A stretch of 64,000 nucleotides of DNA from Microbacteriaceae bacterium VKM Ac-2854 (GCA_013205085.1 JABMLH010000006.1:186001-250000), one strand, 5' to 3'. Shown: positions 16,018 through 25,370, numbered from the stretch's first letter. The notes: generated by a model not told the origin, from the letters alone. Numbers and translations are program-made.

Positions 16018-16497
16018 TCAGGTCAAGGCCTCGCCCCGATAGGCCGTCCGGAACCGCGAGTCGATCCGCACCGCGTCGAAGACCGTGAAGATGCTGCTCG
16101 CGATGCGTCCGCCGAAGCGGAACGCGACGATCTCGTCGTCGTCCTCGATGGCGTGCACGGCCGGTTCGCTGGCGCCGTCGAAGGAGATCGCGATCGCCGA
16201 CCACACGACCGGCGGCGTGCGGGCGGCGACCCCGGCCGCGGCTCGCTCGGCAGCCAGGTGCGCCTCGACCGCGGAATCCAACGAGACGTCGCCCTCCCCC
16301 GCCGTCGTCCGCACCGAGCCCTCGGCGAAACGCGCCTCGGCGCGGAGCCGGTACCGTGCTTCGCACCAGCCGGGCTGCGCCGTGCGCGCCCAACAGAATC
16401 GCGCGACCGGATGCAGGAAGGGCTGAGTGATCAGCCCGGCGAGAGGACCGAACTGCGAATGCCCCGCGATCGGGACGGCCGGTTGCAGCGTCTGCAT
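16018..16497 (-). CDS. hypothetical protein, 159 aa
   Basis: Starts MQTLQPAVPIAGHSQFGPLA behind GGTGGGAG, a good ribosome site. The chain looks soluble and beta-rich, with regularly spaced hydrophobic strands (VVWSAIAISFDG, IVAFRFGGRIASSIFTVFDA). No known motif. It converges with the TetR gene and diverges from a membrane protein gene. I cannot assign a family. Confidence 0.6.
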   Translation of the reverse strand: MQTLQPAVPIAGHSQFGPLAGLITQPFLHPVARFCWARTAQPGWCEARYRLRAEARFAEGSVRTTAGEGDVSLDSAVEAHLAAERAAAGVAARTPPVVWSAIAISFDGASEPAVHAIEDDDEIVAFRFGGRIASSIFTVFDAVRIDSRFRTAYRGEALT

Positions 16498-16624
16498 GCT
16501 CCCACCTTGAGGCCGGGAGACCTTCGCGGCAACGGCTGGACACGGGTCGTCATCCGCGCAGGCGGCGACGGTTGTTCACCGGATCCGGGTGGAGGTCGAC
16601 GCGCGATCCGACGAGCATGAGTGC

Positions 16625-17203
16625 GTGAGCGCAGAAGACAGCAGCGCAGGGCACACCAGCGCAGTAGACACCAGCGCAGTAGACACCAGCGCAGGGCACA
16701 CCAGCGCAGGGCACACCAGCGAGCGGCCGATCCTCCGCGTGCTCGGCCGCGGGTTCACGGTCGGCGCGGTCGCCGTCGGCCTCGCGGCGGTGATCGCGTA
16801 CGGCCTCGGCTTCGAACTCGGAATCCTCGTCCTGATCGGCGCTCTCGGGTTCTTCACCGCCGGAATCGGCTTGTCGGCCGTGGCAGGGCCGGGTCGGCGG
16901 CCGCTTCGATCCCGGCCGAGCTGGACCCCGGTGCGCCTCACCGGGACGGCCATCGGGTCCGCGCTCCTTGTTCCGCTCCTGTACACGGCCGGGATGGCGT
17001 ACGGGGCGTCGTGGCTGGAGTGGGATCCGCAGCTCGGAACGCATTTCTACAACGAGCGGCCCGGCGGATTCATCGTGATCATCGCCGCGCTCACGGCGTG
17101 CGTCACCGCGGGCGCGGTCGCCATCGCCTCCGCCGCAGCGGCGATGGTCGGTTTCGCGCGGCGCCGGAGTCGGCGGAGTCGGCGCGCGGTGGTCGATCGC
17201 TGA
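16625..17203 (+). CDS. small integral membrane protein with an N-terminal pentapeptide repeat
   Basis: 192 residues with about four membrane segments (GFTVGAVAVGLAAVIAYGLG, then FELGILVLIGALGFFTAGIG, a third near TAIGSALLVPLLYTAGM and a fourth near FIVIIAALTACVTAGAV) and a basic C-terminal tail. Residues 7-32 are SAGHT/SAVDT repeats encoded by a 15-bp minisatellite. A GTG at 16625 is used as start because the repeat begins right after it; a GTG at 16589 is also in frame. Function unknown. Confidence 0.6.
   Translation: MSAEDSSAGHTSAVDTSAVDTSAGHTSAGHTSERPILRVLGRGFTVGAVAVGLAAVIAYGLGFELGILVLIGALGFFTAGIGLSAVAGPGRRPLRSRPSWTPVRLTGTAIGSALLVPLLYTAGMAYGASWLEWDPQLGTHFYNERPGGFIVIIAALTACVTAGAVAIASAAAAMVGFARRRSRRSRRAVVDR
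16643..16720. repeat. 15-bp x5 in-frame coding array
   Basis: Five units of AGCGCAGGGCACACC or AGCGCAGTAGACACC, plus a closing AGC. They encode SAGHT and SAVDT at the N-terminus of the membrane protein. Confidence 0.9.
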
Positions 17204-17346
17204 CGCGGACGGCCGCACCCGAGGATCGCTGCTGCAGCGCGTTCAGTGCCGGGGGTATGCGATCGGGCGTTCGTACCGAATCCGATCGCCTTGAATCGGG
17301 CGTCCCACCTGTTCCGCAGCGGGAACAGTTGTCCAGTGGTGTCGTA

Positions 17347-17397
17347 CCTGCAGCGAGATCAGGCCTGCAGCGGGATCAATTCTGCAACGGGATCCAC
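17347..17397. repeat. 17-bp x3 tandem array across a stop codon
   Basis: Units of CCTGCAGCGGGATCAAT type at 17347-17363, 17364-17380 and 17381-17397. Read on the minus strand, the first unit encodes the end of the hydrolase (IPLQN) and the junction supplies its stop at 17376-17378; the other two lie beyond it. Confidence 0.85.
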
Positions 17398-18232
17398 TCC
17401 GCCAGAGCGGCGACGATCTCACCGGGCCGATCCTCGGGCAAGAAGTGCGTGCCCGGCCCCACCGACACGATGGTCATCGCGCGTCCGTTCGTGCGGCACC
17501 ATTCCACCTCCGCCACACCGACGACCGCGCCCGGCTCCCCGTGCAGGAGGAGCGTGGGCACACCGTCTCCGGCCAGTACGGCCTGGTTCTGCGTAACAAC
17601 ATCCACCACGTCAGCGGGCTCGGCGGCGATCGGGATCTCCCGCACCCACTGCAGGATCGGCAGCCGCGATGCGGGGTCCGGGAAGGGCGCCCGATAGCGG
17701 TCGTGTTCCGCGCGCGTGAGTTCGCGCAGCATCCCGAGGGCAGCACCGTCTCGATGAAGATGTTCCGCTCCAGCACCAGCTCCTCGCCGCTGCCGACGGC
17801 GCGCAGACGGGAGAACAGCGCCGCTGCATCCTCCCCCAGATCGGCCCAGCTCTCGATCGGGTGCAGGTGCGACTCCAGCACCGCGACGCGGCGGCACCGA
17901 TCCGGATGCCGTCGCGCCAACGCGAGCGCGAGCACGCCACCCCAGTCGTGGCCGACGACCGTGAGTCGGGTGAGGTCGAGCGCCTCGACGAAGCCCGACA
18001 CGTATTCGAGGTGATCGGTGAATCGGTAGCCGCGCGCGGACTCGCCCGACTCGCCCATCCCGATCAGGTCGAGGGCGAGACAGCGGTGGCCGAGCAGGGC
18101 GAGCGGCGGCAGCACGTTCCGCCAGAGGAACGAGGAAGTGGGATTGCCGTGCAGGAAGAGAACGGCGTCGCCGCGTCCTTCCTCGACGTACGCCAGGCGG
18201 CTGTCGAGCACGCGCGCCGTTTTCGTCGCCAT
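17376..18232 (-). pseudogene. haloalkane dehalogenase-like alpha/beta hydrolase with a frameshift
   Basis: The N-terminal part (from ATG 18232) reads MATKTARVLDSRLAYVEEG, has the oxyanion motif HGNPTSSFLWRN and the nucleophile elbow GHDWGG (Asp), as in haloalkane dehalogenases. After ERNIFIETVLPSG the frame is lost. The other frame resumes exactly there with GMLRELTRAEHDRYRAPFPD and runs to the stop at 17376, including the histidine region GPGTHFLPEDRP. One missing G in the run at 17733-17735 (CCC on the plus strand) explains it. Either a true mutation or a one-base sequence error. Confidence 0.78.
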
Positions 18233-18487
18233 CGGGCCGGTCCCTTCACGCCGAGGGTTCGGGCCCACGATAGGCCGCCTCGCCCACGGAGACAACGGGG
18301 TCTCCCCTCTTCGCCGAGGAGCCGGTGACGCCGTCCACGCGCACTACGTTGAAGGGATGCCCGACCGCCGCGAGACCGAACTGCACGGCACGCCCCTCCC
18401 GACGGCTCGTCCGGATGGATCACGGTCCGTGGCGCACGCGAACACAACCTGCGCGACATCGATGTCGACCTGCCGCGCGACTGCTTC

Positions 18488-20791
18488 GTGGTGTTCACCG
18501 GGGTCTCCGGCTCCGGCAAGTCCTCGCTCGCCTTCGGCACCGTCTTCGCCGAGTCGCAGCGGCGCTACTTCGAGTCGGTCGCGCCCTACGCCCGGCGGCT
18601 GATGGCGCAGGTCGGTGCCCCCGAGATCGACACGATCGACGGCGTTCCGCCGGCCGTCGCGTTGCAGCAAGCGCGCGGCGCGACCAGCTCCCGGTCGTCC
18701 CTGGGCACGTTGAGCTCCCTGTCGGACGTGCTGCGGCTGCTCTACAGTCGAGCCGGAACGTACCCGGAGACGGCCGAGCACCTGCCGGCGGCCGCGTTCT
18801 CGCCCAACACGGCCGTCGGCGCGTGCCCGGTCTGCCAAGGGAGCGGCGTCGCCCGCAGCACCACCGAGGCCCTGCTCGTGCCCGACCCGAGCCTGTCGAT
18901 CGACGACGGCGCGATCGGCATCTGGGCGAACAAGGCGTGGGTCGGCTTGAACGTGCGCCGAATGGTGACGAAGCTCGGCATCGACATCCACGCCCCGTGG
19001 CGCACGCTGCCGCAGCAGACCCGCGACTGGCTGCTGTTCACCGACGAGGAGCCGCGGATGCTGCTCCAGGGCAACAAGCAGGGCGAGGCAAGCGCCTACC
19101 ACGGCCACTGGTCATCGGCCGAGAAGTACCTGATGCGCAACCTGGCCAAGACGCAGTCCGCGACGCAGCGCGAGAAGCTCGAGGCGTTCCGGGCGGAGGG
19201 ACCCTGCCCGAGCTGCCACGGCAAGCGGCTGCGCCCCGCCGCCCTCGCGGTGACCTTCGCCGGCGCCGACATCGCCGAGCTGGCCGCGATGCCGCTGTCG
19301 GACGTGTGCGCGCTGCTCGACTCCGGCCTGGAGCAACAGGCGAGAGGCACCGGGCGGCACGGCGCGGCCGCGTCCTCCGCGGCTCGCTCGCTCGTCGCGG
19401 ACTTCCGCGCGCGGGTCGAGGCGATCATCGCGCTCGGCCTGGGCTATCTCTCGATGGATCGATCCAGCACGGCGCTCTCCCCCGGCGAGCTGCAGCGCGT
19501 CCGCCTGGCCGGCCAGCTGCGCGCCGGGCTGTTCGGGGTGCTCTACGTCCTCGACGAGCCCTCGGCCGGGCTGCATCCGGCCGACTCCGAAGCCCTGTAC
19601 TCGGCGCTGCGCGAACTCGTCGCCGGCGGCAACTCGCTGTTCGTGGTCGAATACGACCTGTCGATCGCCGCGAACGCCGACTGGGTCGTGGACGTGGGTC
19701 CGAGCGCCGGTGTGCTCGGCGGTGACATCGTGTACAGCGGCCCGCCCGCGGGCCTCGCGGAGGCGCCCGCATCGGTGACGGCGGAGTTCATGTTCGCCCG
19801 CAGCACGCCGCCCGTGCTCGCCGCTCGCGAGCCCTCGTCGTGGCTCGAGCTCGCGCACCTGTCGCGGCACAACGTCGACGACGTCACCATTCGCCTTCCG
19901 CTCGGCGTGATGACCGCGATCACCGGCGTCTCGGGATCCGGCAAGTCGTCGCTGTTGGCGGCGATGGTCGAGCGGCTGGAGGCCGGGAACGCGGCGTCGG
20001 GCGCCGCTCACCGGATCATCACGATCGACCAGAAGCCGATCGGACGCTCGCCGCGCTCGAACCTCGCGACCTACACCGGCCTGTTCGACGCCGTGCGCCG
20101 GCTGTTCGCTGCGACACCGGAGGCGAAGCAGCGCGGCTGGGCCGCCGGACGGTTCTCGTTCAACGTCGCCGACGGCCGCTGCCCGAGCTGCGAGGGCGAG
20201 GGATTCATCGCGATCGAGCTCGTGTTCCTGCCGACCAGCTACTCGTCGTGCCCGGCCTGCCATGGCGCACGCTACAACCCCGAGACGTTGGAGGTGCGCT
20301 ACCACGATCGCGATATCGGGCAGGTGCTGGCCATGACGGTGATCGAGGCGGCCGAGTTCTTCGCCGACGTGCCGGCCGTGCATCGCTCGCTGACGACCCT
20401 GCTCGACGTCGGCCTCGGCTACCTCACGCTGGGGCAGCCGGCGACCGAACTCTCGGGAGGCGAGGCGCAGCGCATCAAGCTCACGACCGAGCTGCAACGC
20501 CCGCGCCGCGAGGGCACCGTCTTCGTGCTCGACGAACCCACGGGCGGGCTGCATCCCGTCAATGTGCGCGATCTCGTGCGGGTGCTGCGTCGACTGACGG
20601 ATGCCGGCGACACGGTCGTGACGGTGGAGCACGACATGCAGGTCGTCGCCGCGGCCGATTGGGTCATCGAGCTCGGCCCCGGCGGCGGCGACAAGGGCGG
20701 CACGGTGGTCGCGGAGGCCACGCCGACGCAGCTGCTCGATCGCGTGGAGAGCATCACGGCGCCCTATCTGCGGCGCGCGGTCGAGCGCTGA
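18488..20791 (+). CDS. UvrA-like excinuclease paralogue, N-terminus out of frame
   Basis: 767 residues from the first in-frame GTG. Two ABC modules: Walker A GVSGSGKSS near residue 5 and again near residue 484, signatures LSPGELQ and LSGGEAQ, each followed by VLDEPxxGLHP, and zinc CxxC pairs (CPSCHGKR, CPSCEGEG, CPACHGAR). It is shorter than true UvrA and fits the accessory, drug-resistance-associated UvrA class. The missing first strand (ITVRGAREHNLRDIDVDLPR) is encoded in the same frame upstream without a start; an ATG at 18357 would reach it if one base were restored near 18416-18421. Confidence 0.78.
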   Translation: MVFTGVSGSGKSSLAFGTVFAESQRRYFESVAPYARRLMAQVGAPEIDTIDGVPPAVALQQARGATSSRSSLGTLSSLSDVLRLLYSRAGTYPETAEHLPAAAFSPNTAVGACPVCQGSGVARSTTEALLVPDPSLSIDDGAIGIWANKAWVGLNVRRMVTKLGIDIHAPWRTLPQQTRDWLLFTDEEPRMLLQGNKQGEASAYHGHWSSAEKYLMRNLAKTQSATQREKLEAFRAEGPCPSCHGKRLRPAALAVTFAGADIAELAAMPLSDVCALLDSGLEQQARGTGRHGAAASSAARSLVADFRARVEAIIALGLGYLSMDRSSTALSPGELQRVRLAGQLRAGLFGVLYVLDEPSAGLHPADSEALYSALRELVAGGNSLFVVEYDLSIAANADWVVDVGPSAGVLGGDIVYSGPPAGLAEAPASVTAEFMFARSTPPVLAAREPSSWLELAHLSRHNVDDVTIRLPLGVMTAITGVSGSGKSSLLAAMVERLEAGNAASGAAHRIITIDQKPIGRSPRSNLATYTGLFDAVRRLFAATPEAKQRGWAAGRFSFNVADGRCPSCEGEGFIAIELVFLPTSYSSCPACHGARYNPETLEVRYHDRDIGQVLAMTVIEAAEFFADVPAVHRSLTTLLDVGLGYLTLGQPATELSGGEAQRIKLTTELQRPRREGTVFVLDEPTGGLHPVNVRDLVRVLRRLTDAGDTVVTVEHDMQVVAAADWVIELGPGGGDKGGTVVAEATPTQLLDRVESITAPYLRRAVER

Positions 20792-20835
20792 GGACGGCGG
20801 CTCGGCGGCCGGGTTCCGCCCGCGAGGCTCGCCCG

Positions 20836-20871
20836 CTCAGTCCACCCAGCCCACTCAGTCCACCCTGGTCG
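20836..20871. repeat. 18-bp x2 duplication across a stop codon
   Basis: CTCAGTCCACCC recurs with an 18-bp period (20836 and 20854). The copy at 20854 contains the stop of the minus-strand DUF1579-like gene (TCA 20855-20857); the other duplicates it just beyond. Confidence 0.8.
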
Positions 20872-21298
20872 CGACGCGATCGCAGAGGGTGATCCACTCG
20901 CCGTCGGGCGTGAACTCCCAGTGGAGCGTCTGCGTACGGCCGTCATCACTGAACACGATCGTGGCGCGTTCGGTGGGGCCGATGAAGCTCCAGGTGTCGC
21001 CGCTGTGCCGCACGAGGTATTCGCGGGCGAAGCCGTGGTTCTCGATGCTCCACGAGAAGTAGGTCTCGCGTTCCGCATCCCAACCGAGGAAGCTCATCGT
21101 GTCGAACGGGCCGTTCGCGCGCTCGTCCTGAACGACGAAGAAGCCGCCGGAATGCCAGCGTGCGCTGTGCACGCTGCGCCACGGCGTACCGGCGAGATCG
21201 GCGCCGTAGGCCGTCCCTTCCGCGCTCCAGTCTCCGAGGAAGACCGCGAGCGCCTGATGCTCATCCGTCGTGTGCTCATCCGCCTTGTGCTCATCCAT
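20855..21298 (-). CDS. DUF1579-like protein
   Basis: 147 residues from ATG 21298 behind GGAGGAGG. After an Asp-Glu-His repeat leader (DEHKADEHTTDEH) the chain follows the DUF1579-type barrel: LGDWSAEGTAYG, FFVVQDERANGPFDTMSFLG, FSWSIENHGFAREYLV and a final TLHWEFTPDGEWITLCD. These lipocalin-like small proteins have no assigned reaction. It lies divergent from the alpha/beta hydrolase gene at 21403. Confidence 0.68.
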   Translation of the reverse strand: MDEHKADEHTTDEHQALAVFLGDWSAEGTAYGADLAGTPWRSVHSARWHSGGFFVVQDERANGPFDTMSFLGWDAERETYFSWSIENHGFAREYLVRHSGDTWSFIGPTERATIVFSDDGRTQTLHWEFTPDGEWITLCDRVATRVD

Positions 21299-21402
21299 GC
21301 CACCAGCCTCCTCCTCCGATCGAGCGCCGACAATGCGCCCGGACTCCCCCGGCGCATCCAGCCGCGGCGGGTAGCCTCGAGCCACGCATCCGAGGAGGCA
21401 CC

Positions 21403-22344
21403 ATGGCCGTCATCGAGGTCAACGGCATCGATCTGTGGGTCGAGGAGTTCGGCGATGCCACGACGCCGGGGGTGGTACTCGTGCCGGGGGCGGCCTCGCC
21501 GTCGGACTGGTGGGACGACGAGTTCTGCCGGGCCCTCGCCGACGGCGGCTACCGCGTGCTGCGCTACGACCTGCGCGATACCGGACAGTCGACCACCCGG
21601 CCCGCCGGTGCGGCCGACTACACCGGCGATGATCTCGTCGCCGACCTGGCGGCCCTGATCGAGCGCACCGGCATCGCCCCCGCGGTCGTCGTCGGGATCT
21701 CCCTCGGCGGCGGTCTGGCCCAGCAGCTGGCGATCGCGAGGCCGCGCCTGGTGCGCTCGCTCGTCCTGATGTCGACGAGTCCGGGTGGGCCGGGATCGGA
21801 GGGGCAGGGTTCTGAGGGGCAGGGTTCTGATGGGCAGGGTTACGACGAGTTGCCGCCGATGTCGCCCGAGCTGGCCGCTGCGTTCGAGCAGGACCCGAAC
21901 GATACCGACCCGAGTGACCCCGACCCGAACGATACCGATGCCAGCCGTCGAGACGCGGCCTTCCGCCGGATCCTCGCGGAGGAGCGGCTGTTCGGCGGAA
22001 CGATCCCGATCGACGAGAGCAGGATCCGACGGATCAGCGATCGCATCATCGACCGGTCGATCGACCTCGAGGCAGGCTCGAACCACTGGTCGATCGCGTC
22101 GGCCTCCGGCACCCGCGAGCAGCTGCGCGATATCAGCGCGCCGACTCTCGTCATCCACGGCGCGGAGGATCCGCTGTTCCCACCCGGCCACGGCGAAGCC
22201 CTGGCCCGCGAGATCCCCGGCGCGAGCCTGCTCATCGTGCCCGGTCTCGGGCACCAGTTCCCGCCTCCGCCGATCTGGCCGATCATCGTGCCGGCCATCC
22301 TCGATCACCTCGACGACGCCCGTCGCTCGGCGAGCGCCGGCTGA
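21403..22344 (+). CDS. alpha/beta hydrolase with a repeat-expanded loop
   Basis: 313 residues. Catalytic elements: nucleophile elbow VGISLGGG (Ser), acid IHGAEDPLF (Asp) and GLGHQFP (His). The lid region (residues 131-180) is expanded by in-frame tandem repeats: GSEGQ/GSDGQ units of 15 bp, then DPNDTDPSD/DPNDTD. The core resembles pimeloyl-ester carboxylesterase-type hydrolases; substrate unknown. Start ATG 21403 has GAGGAGG upstream. Confidence 0.85.
   Translation: MAVIEVNGIDLWVEEFGDATTPGVVLVPGAASPSDWWDDEFCRALADGGYRVLRYDLRDTGQSTTRPAGAADYTGDDLVADLAALIERTGIAPAVVVGISLGGGLAQQLAIARPRLVRSLVLMSTSPGGPGSEGQGSEGQGSDGQGYDELPPMSPELAAAFEQDPNDTDPSDPDPNDTDASRRDAAFRRILAEERLFGGTIPIDESRIRRISDRIIDRSIDLEAGSNHWSIASASGTREQLRDISAPTLVIHGAEDPLFPPGHGEALAREIPGASLLIVPGLGHQFPPPPIWPIIVPAILDHLDDARRSASAG
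21793..21837. repeat. 15-bp x3 in-frame coding array
   Basis: GGTTCTGAGGGGCAG and two variants encode GSEGQ, GSEGQ and GSDGQ in the lid of the alpha/beta hydrolase. Confidence 0.88.
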
Positions 22345-22450
22345 CCGCGGCGTGTCAAGGGGTCGGCTCCTCTCGGCGCAGAACCCATCCGGCGGGGGCG
22401 CGCCCTCCGAATCAGAATCGACATCACACGCGTCGACCAAAGGACACCGC

Positions 22451-22873
22451 ATGCCCATCCCCGTGACCGACTACGCCCACATCCGCCTCACCGTTCGAGA
22501 CATCGAGGCCTCGCGCGCCTTCTACGACGCCGTCTTCGGCTTCGACATCGCCTTCGAGGCGCCGCCCGCGGATGCGGACGAGGCGACGAAGGAGAAGCTC
22601 GCCTTCCTCTTCGGCGGCCTGATCTACTCCTACCCGGGCGGCCTGCTGGGGCTGCGCCCCGTGGCGCCGGGCGGCGACCGCTTCGACGAGGACCGCGTGG
22701 GCCTGGACCACCTCAGCTTCGCGGTCGAATCCGCCGCGGCACTCACCGCGGCCGCCGCCACCCTCGACGCGCTGGGCATCGCGCACGAAGGAGTGAAGGA
22801 CACCGGGCCGCAGAGCATCCTCGAGTTCCGCGACCCCGACAACATCGCCCTGGAGATCTCAGCGGACAACTAG
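22451..22873 (+). CDS. VOC-family protein (glyoxalase-like)
   Basis: 140 residues. Paired beta-alpha-beta-beta-beta modules start with YAHIRLTVRDIEASRAFYDA and GLDHLSFAVESAAAL, and the chain ends SILEFRDPDNIALEI, the usual metal-binding Glu segment of the vicinal oxygen chelate fold. No substrate can be named. It follows the hydrolase on the same strand after 106 bp and precedes a clear hairpin. Confidence 0.85.
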   Translation: MPIPVTDYAHIRLTVRDIEASRAFYDAVFGFDIAFEAPPADADEATKEKLAFLFGGLIYSYPGGLLGLRPVAPGGDRFDEDRVGLDHLSFAVESAAALTAAAATLDALGIAHEGVKDTGPQSILEFRDPDNIALEISADN

Positions 22874-22921
22874 GCGAACCGACGAACGAGCCGAACCGGC
22901 GAACCGGCGAACTGATGATCC

Positions 22922-22949
22922 GGTGGCGGAGCCGACGGCTTCCGCCACC
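22922..22949. terminator. terminator hairpin after the VOC gene
   Basis: GGTGGCGGA (22922-22930) pairs with TCCGCCACC (22941-22949) around a 10-base loop that can itself pair GCC with GGC. It sits 49 bases after the stop; between them is a degenerate CGAACCGG repeat. Confidence 0.7.
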
Positions 22950-23040
22950 GTGATCACGAGGCGGGGGCTGCGCCGGCGGCCCAGGTGAATAGCTGGTGAA
23001 TCCGATCGGCGCCCCATTCCGAGGTCGTGTCGACAGGCGC

Positions 23041-24264
23041 ATGCTCGTCCCCGTGGATTCCTCCGTACTCCTCGTCCTGGTCATCGTCACCGCCCTCGCG
23101 TTCGACTTCACCAACGGCTTTCACGACACGGCCAACGCGATGGCGACCTCCATCGCGACCGGGGCGCTGAAGCCGAAAGTCGCCGTGACGCTGTCGGCTG
23201 TGCTGAACCTCGTCGGCGCCTTCTTGAGCATCGAGGTCGCGCTGACCGTCACGAACGCGGTGGTCAAGATCCAGGACTCCTCGGGCGCTCCCGACCCTGC
23301 GCTTCTGGAAGGCGGCGGATCCGCGCTCCTTCTCATCGTTCTCGCCGGCCTGATCGGCGGCGTGATCTGGAATCTGCTTACCTGGCTGCTCGGCCTGCCC
23401 TCCAGTTCTTCGCACGCCCTGTTCGGCGGGTTGATCGGTTCCGCGCTCGCCGGACTCGGCGTGAACGGCGTGAACTGGGCCGGCGACGGCAGCAAGCTCG
23501 ACGGCGTGGTCGGCAAGGTGATCCTGCCCGCGCTGATGTCGCCCCTGCTCGCCGGCGCCGTCGCCGCGATCGGCACCTGGCTGGTGTTCCGCGTGATCGG
23601 CAACCTCGCCGGCCGCCGGCTCGACCGCGGGTTCCGGATCGGCCAGATCGGCAGCGCCTCGCTGGTCTCCCTCGCGCACGGCACGAACGACGCGCAGAAG
23701 ACGATGGGCGTGATCACCCTGGCGCTGATCGCAGCGGGTGGCTGGACCGACACCGAGTCGGTGCCGTTCTGGGTCAAGCTGGCCTGCGCTCTCGCGATCT
23801 CGCTCGGCACCTACATCGGCGGCTGGCGGATCATCCGCACCGTCGGCAAGGGCCTGGTCGAGATCAACACCCCGCAGGGTATGGCGGCCGAGAGCTCCTC
23901 CGCCGCCGTGATCCTCGCCTCCAGCCACCTCGGCTTCGCGCTGTCGACCACCCACGTCGCCACCGGCTCGATCCTGGGATCGGGGATCGGCCGGCCCGGC
24001 GCGCAGGTGCGCTGGCGCGTCGCGCTGCGGATGGTGATCGCCTGGGTCATCACGCTGCCTGCGGCCGCGCTGGTCGGAGCCGTGATGTGGTGGCTCGGTC
24101 ACCTCGTCGGCGGCGCGATCGGCGGGATCCTGATGGTCGCCGTGCTCGCCGTGGTCGCGGTCGCCTTCTACATCCGCTCGCGGCGCGACAGCATCGGCGC
24201 CCACAACGTCAACGACGAGTGGCAGGACTCGAACCGCCCGTCGCCGCAGACCACCAACGCCTAA
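23041..24264 (+). CDS. pitA: PiT-family low-affinity inorganic phosphate transporter
   Basis: 407 residues, about ten membrane helices. PiT signature repeats are present in both halves: FDFTNGFHDTANAMATSIAT near the N-terminus and SLAHGTNDAQKTMGVI in the middle. Also LPSSSSHALFGGLIG and STTHVATGSILGSG, the paired re-entrant motifs. It moves metal-phosphate with protons across the membrane. ATG 23041 is used; a GTG at 22996 or 23053 is possible. It heads a tight three-gene operon conserved with mycobacterial pitA-Rv0544c-Rv0543c (from memory). Confidence 0.9.
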   Translation: MLVPVDSSVLLVLVIVTALAFDFTNGFHDTANAMATSIATGALKPKVAVTLSAVLNLVGAFLSIEVALTVTNAVVKIQDSSGAPDPALLEGGGSALLLIVLAGLIGGVIWNLLTWLLGLPSSSSHALFGGLIGSALAGLGVNGVNWAGDGSKLDGVVGKVILPALMSPLLAGAVAAIGTWLVFRVIGNLAGRRLDRGFRIGQIGSASLVSLAHGTNDAQKTMGVITLALIAAGGWTDTESVPFWVKLACALAISLGTYIGGWRIIRTVGKGLVEINTPQGMAAESSSAAVILASSHLGFALSTTHVATGSILGSGIGRPGAQVRWRVALRMVIAWVITLPAAALVGAVMWWLGHLVGGAIGGILMVAVLAVVAVAFYIRSRRDSIGAHNVNDEWQDSNRPSPQTTNA

Positions 24265-24273
24265 GGACCCGCC

Positions 24274-24606
24274 GTGCTCTCACTCTTCCTCGCCGCCGCC
24301 GGACAGGTCGCCCTCGTCGCCGTGCTGCTCGGAGCCGGTCTGCCCGCCCTGTTCGCCGTCGGGGTGCGTTCGTTCGCCCTCGCCGGGAACGCGCAGGATG
24401 CCGGGCCTGCCGATTTCGCGGGCAGCACCGGGCGTTCGGGCCGCTCGAACGCCATCCCGGTTCCGGTGCTGCGTGGCTTCGGTGTGCTCTGCTTCGCGAT
24501 CGTGATCGCCGCCGTCGCGATCGGCCTGACCATCATCATCGCCACCGGCTTCGGCCAGCAGGTCAGCTTCGAGAACATCATCCCGACCTTCGTCGAGAAG
24601 GGCTGA
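24274..24606 (+). CDS. two-helix membrane protein of the pit operon
   Basis: 110 residues from a GTG nine bases after pitA. Two hydrophobic segments, VALVAVLLGAGLPALFAVGV and VLCFAIVIAAVAIGLTIIIA, flank a polar Gly/Ser/Asn loop. Position and topology match the membrane protein found between pit and DUF3349 genes in mycobacteria. Biochemical role unknown; accessory function in phosphate transport is an inference from synteny. Confidence 0.75.
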   Translation: MLSLFLAAAGQVALVAVLLGAGLPALFAVGVRSFALAGNAQDAGPADFAGSTGRSGRSNAIPVPVLRGFGVLCFAIVIAAVAIGLTIIIATGFGQQVSFENIIPTFVEKG

Positions 24607-24608
24607 CG

Positions 24609-25286
24609 ATGCCGAGTCCCGACGCACCGGTGGACGGCGTCGTCGCCCGGGTGGTCGGCTGGCTCCGCGCCGGGTATCCGATGGGAGTGCCCGAGCAGGA
24701 CTACGTTCCGCTGCTGGGGATCCTGCAGCGCAGCCTGACCACGGAGGAGCTGGAGCTGGTCGTCGACCGGCTCGTCGAGGATGCCGAGCAGGCGGATGCG
24801 GCGGGCGGCGAGCTGCGGCACGCGCAGTTGCGCGATCGGGTCGAGCAGCTGCTGCTCGGCCCCGCGCTGCCGGAGGACCTGCTCCGGGTGTCGGTGCGCC
24901 TGGCCGGCGCGGGCTGGCCGCTCGGAGCGCCGGAGGGGGCGCTGGAGGGGGCACTGGACGGTGGATGGGAGGGTGGGCCGGATGGGTCGCTGACGGTCGA
25001 ACCGCAGCGCTCCGGCCTCGTGGCGCGCGTCGTCTCGTGGCTGCGCGCCGGATATCCGGCCGGGCTGCCGGAGCGGGACTTCGTGCCGCTCGTCGCCCTG
25101 CTGCGGCGACGATTGACCGACGAGGAGATCGTCGCCGTCAGCAGCCACCTCCCGGCGCCGGCGAGCCGCGTCGACGTGGGCGCAGCGATCGCGCAGATCA
25201 CGTCGGAGTTGCCCTCGGAGGACGACATCGAGCGCGTGCGCCGGTACCTCGCCGAGAACGGCAGACCGGGCGACTTCCCGGTCTGA
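24609..25286 (+). CDS. tandem DUF3349 protein
   Basis: 225 residues containing two DUF3349 domains, at about residues 8-60 (VVARVVGWLRAGYPMGVPEQ, then DYVPLLGILQRSLTTEEL) and 138-190 (LVARVVSWLRAGYPAGLPER, then DFVPLVALLRRRLTDEEI), joined by a low-complexity Gly/Glu/Ala linker. The mycobacterial relative has a single domain. It starts two bases after the previous stop, so it is in the pit operon. A 15-bp repeat array runs across its stop codon. Confidence 0.85.
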   Translation: MPSPDAPVDGVVARVVGWLRAGYPMGVPEQDYVPLLGILQRSLTTEELELVVDRLVEDAEQADAAGGELRHAQLRDRVEQLLLGPALPEDLLRVSVRLAGAGWPLGAPEGALEGALDGGWEGGPDGSLTVEPQRSGLVARVVSWLRAGYPAGLPERDFVPLVALLRRRLTDEEIVAVSSHLPAPASRVDVGAAIAQITSELPSEDDIERVRRYLAENGRPGDFPV

Positions 25287-25370
25287 GCGCCGTCAGTGGG
25301 AGCGCCGACTGCGTGAGCGCCGACTGTGTGAGCGCCGTCTGCGTGGGCGCCGACTACGTGAGCGCCGACT
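25281..25370. repeat. 15-bp x6 tandem array across a stop codon
   Basis: Six contiguous units related to GCGTGAGCGCCGACT fill 25281-25370. Unit 1 contains the last Val codon and the TGA (25284-25286) of the DUF3349 gene. The array ends 18 bp before the stop of the convergent response regulator. Confidence 0.92.
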
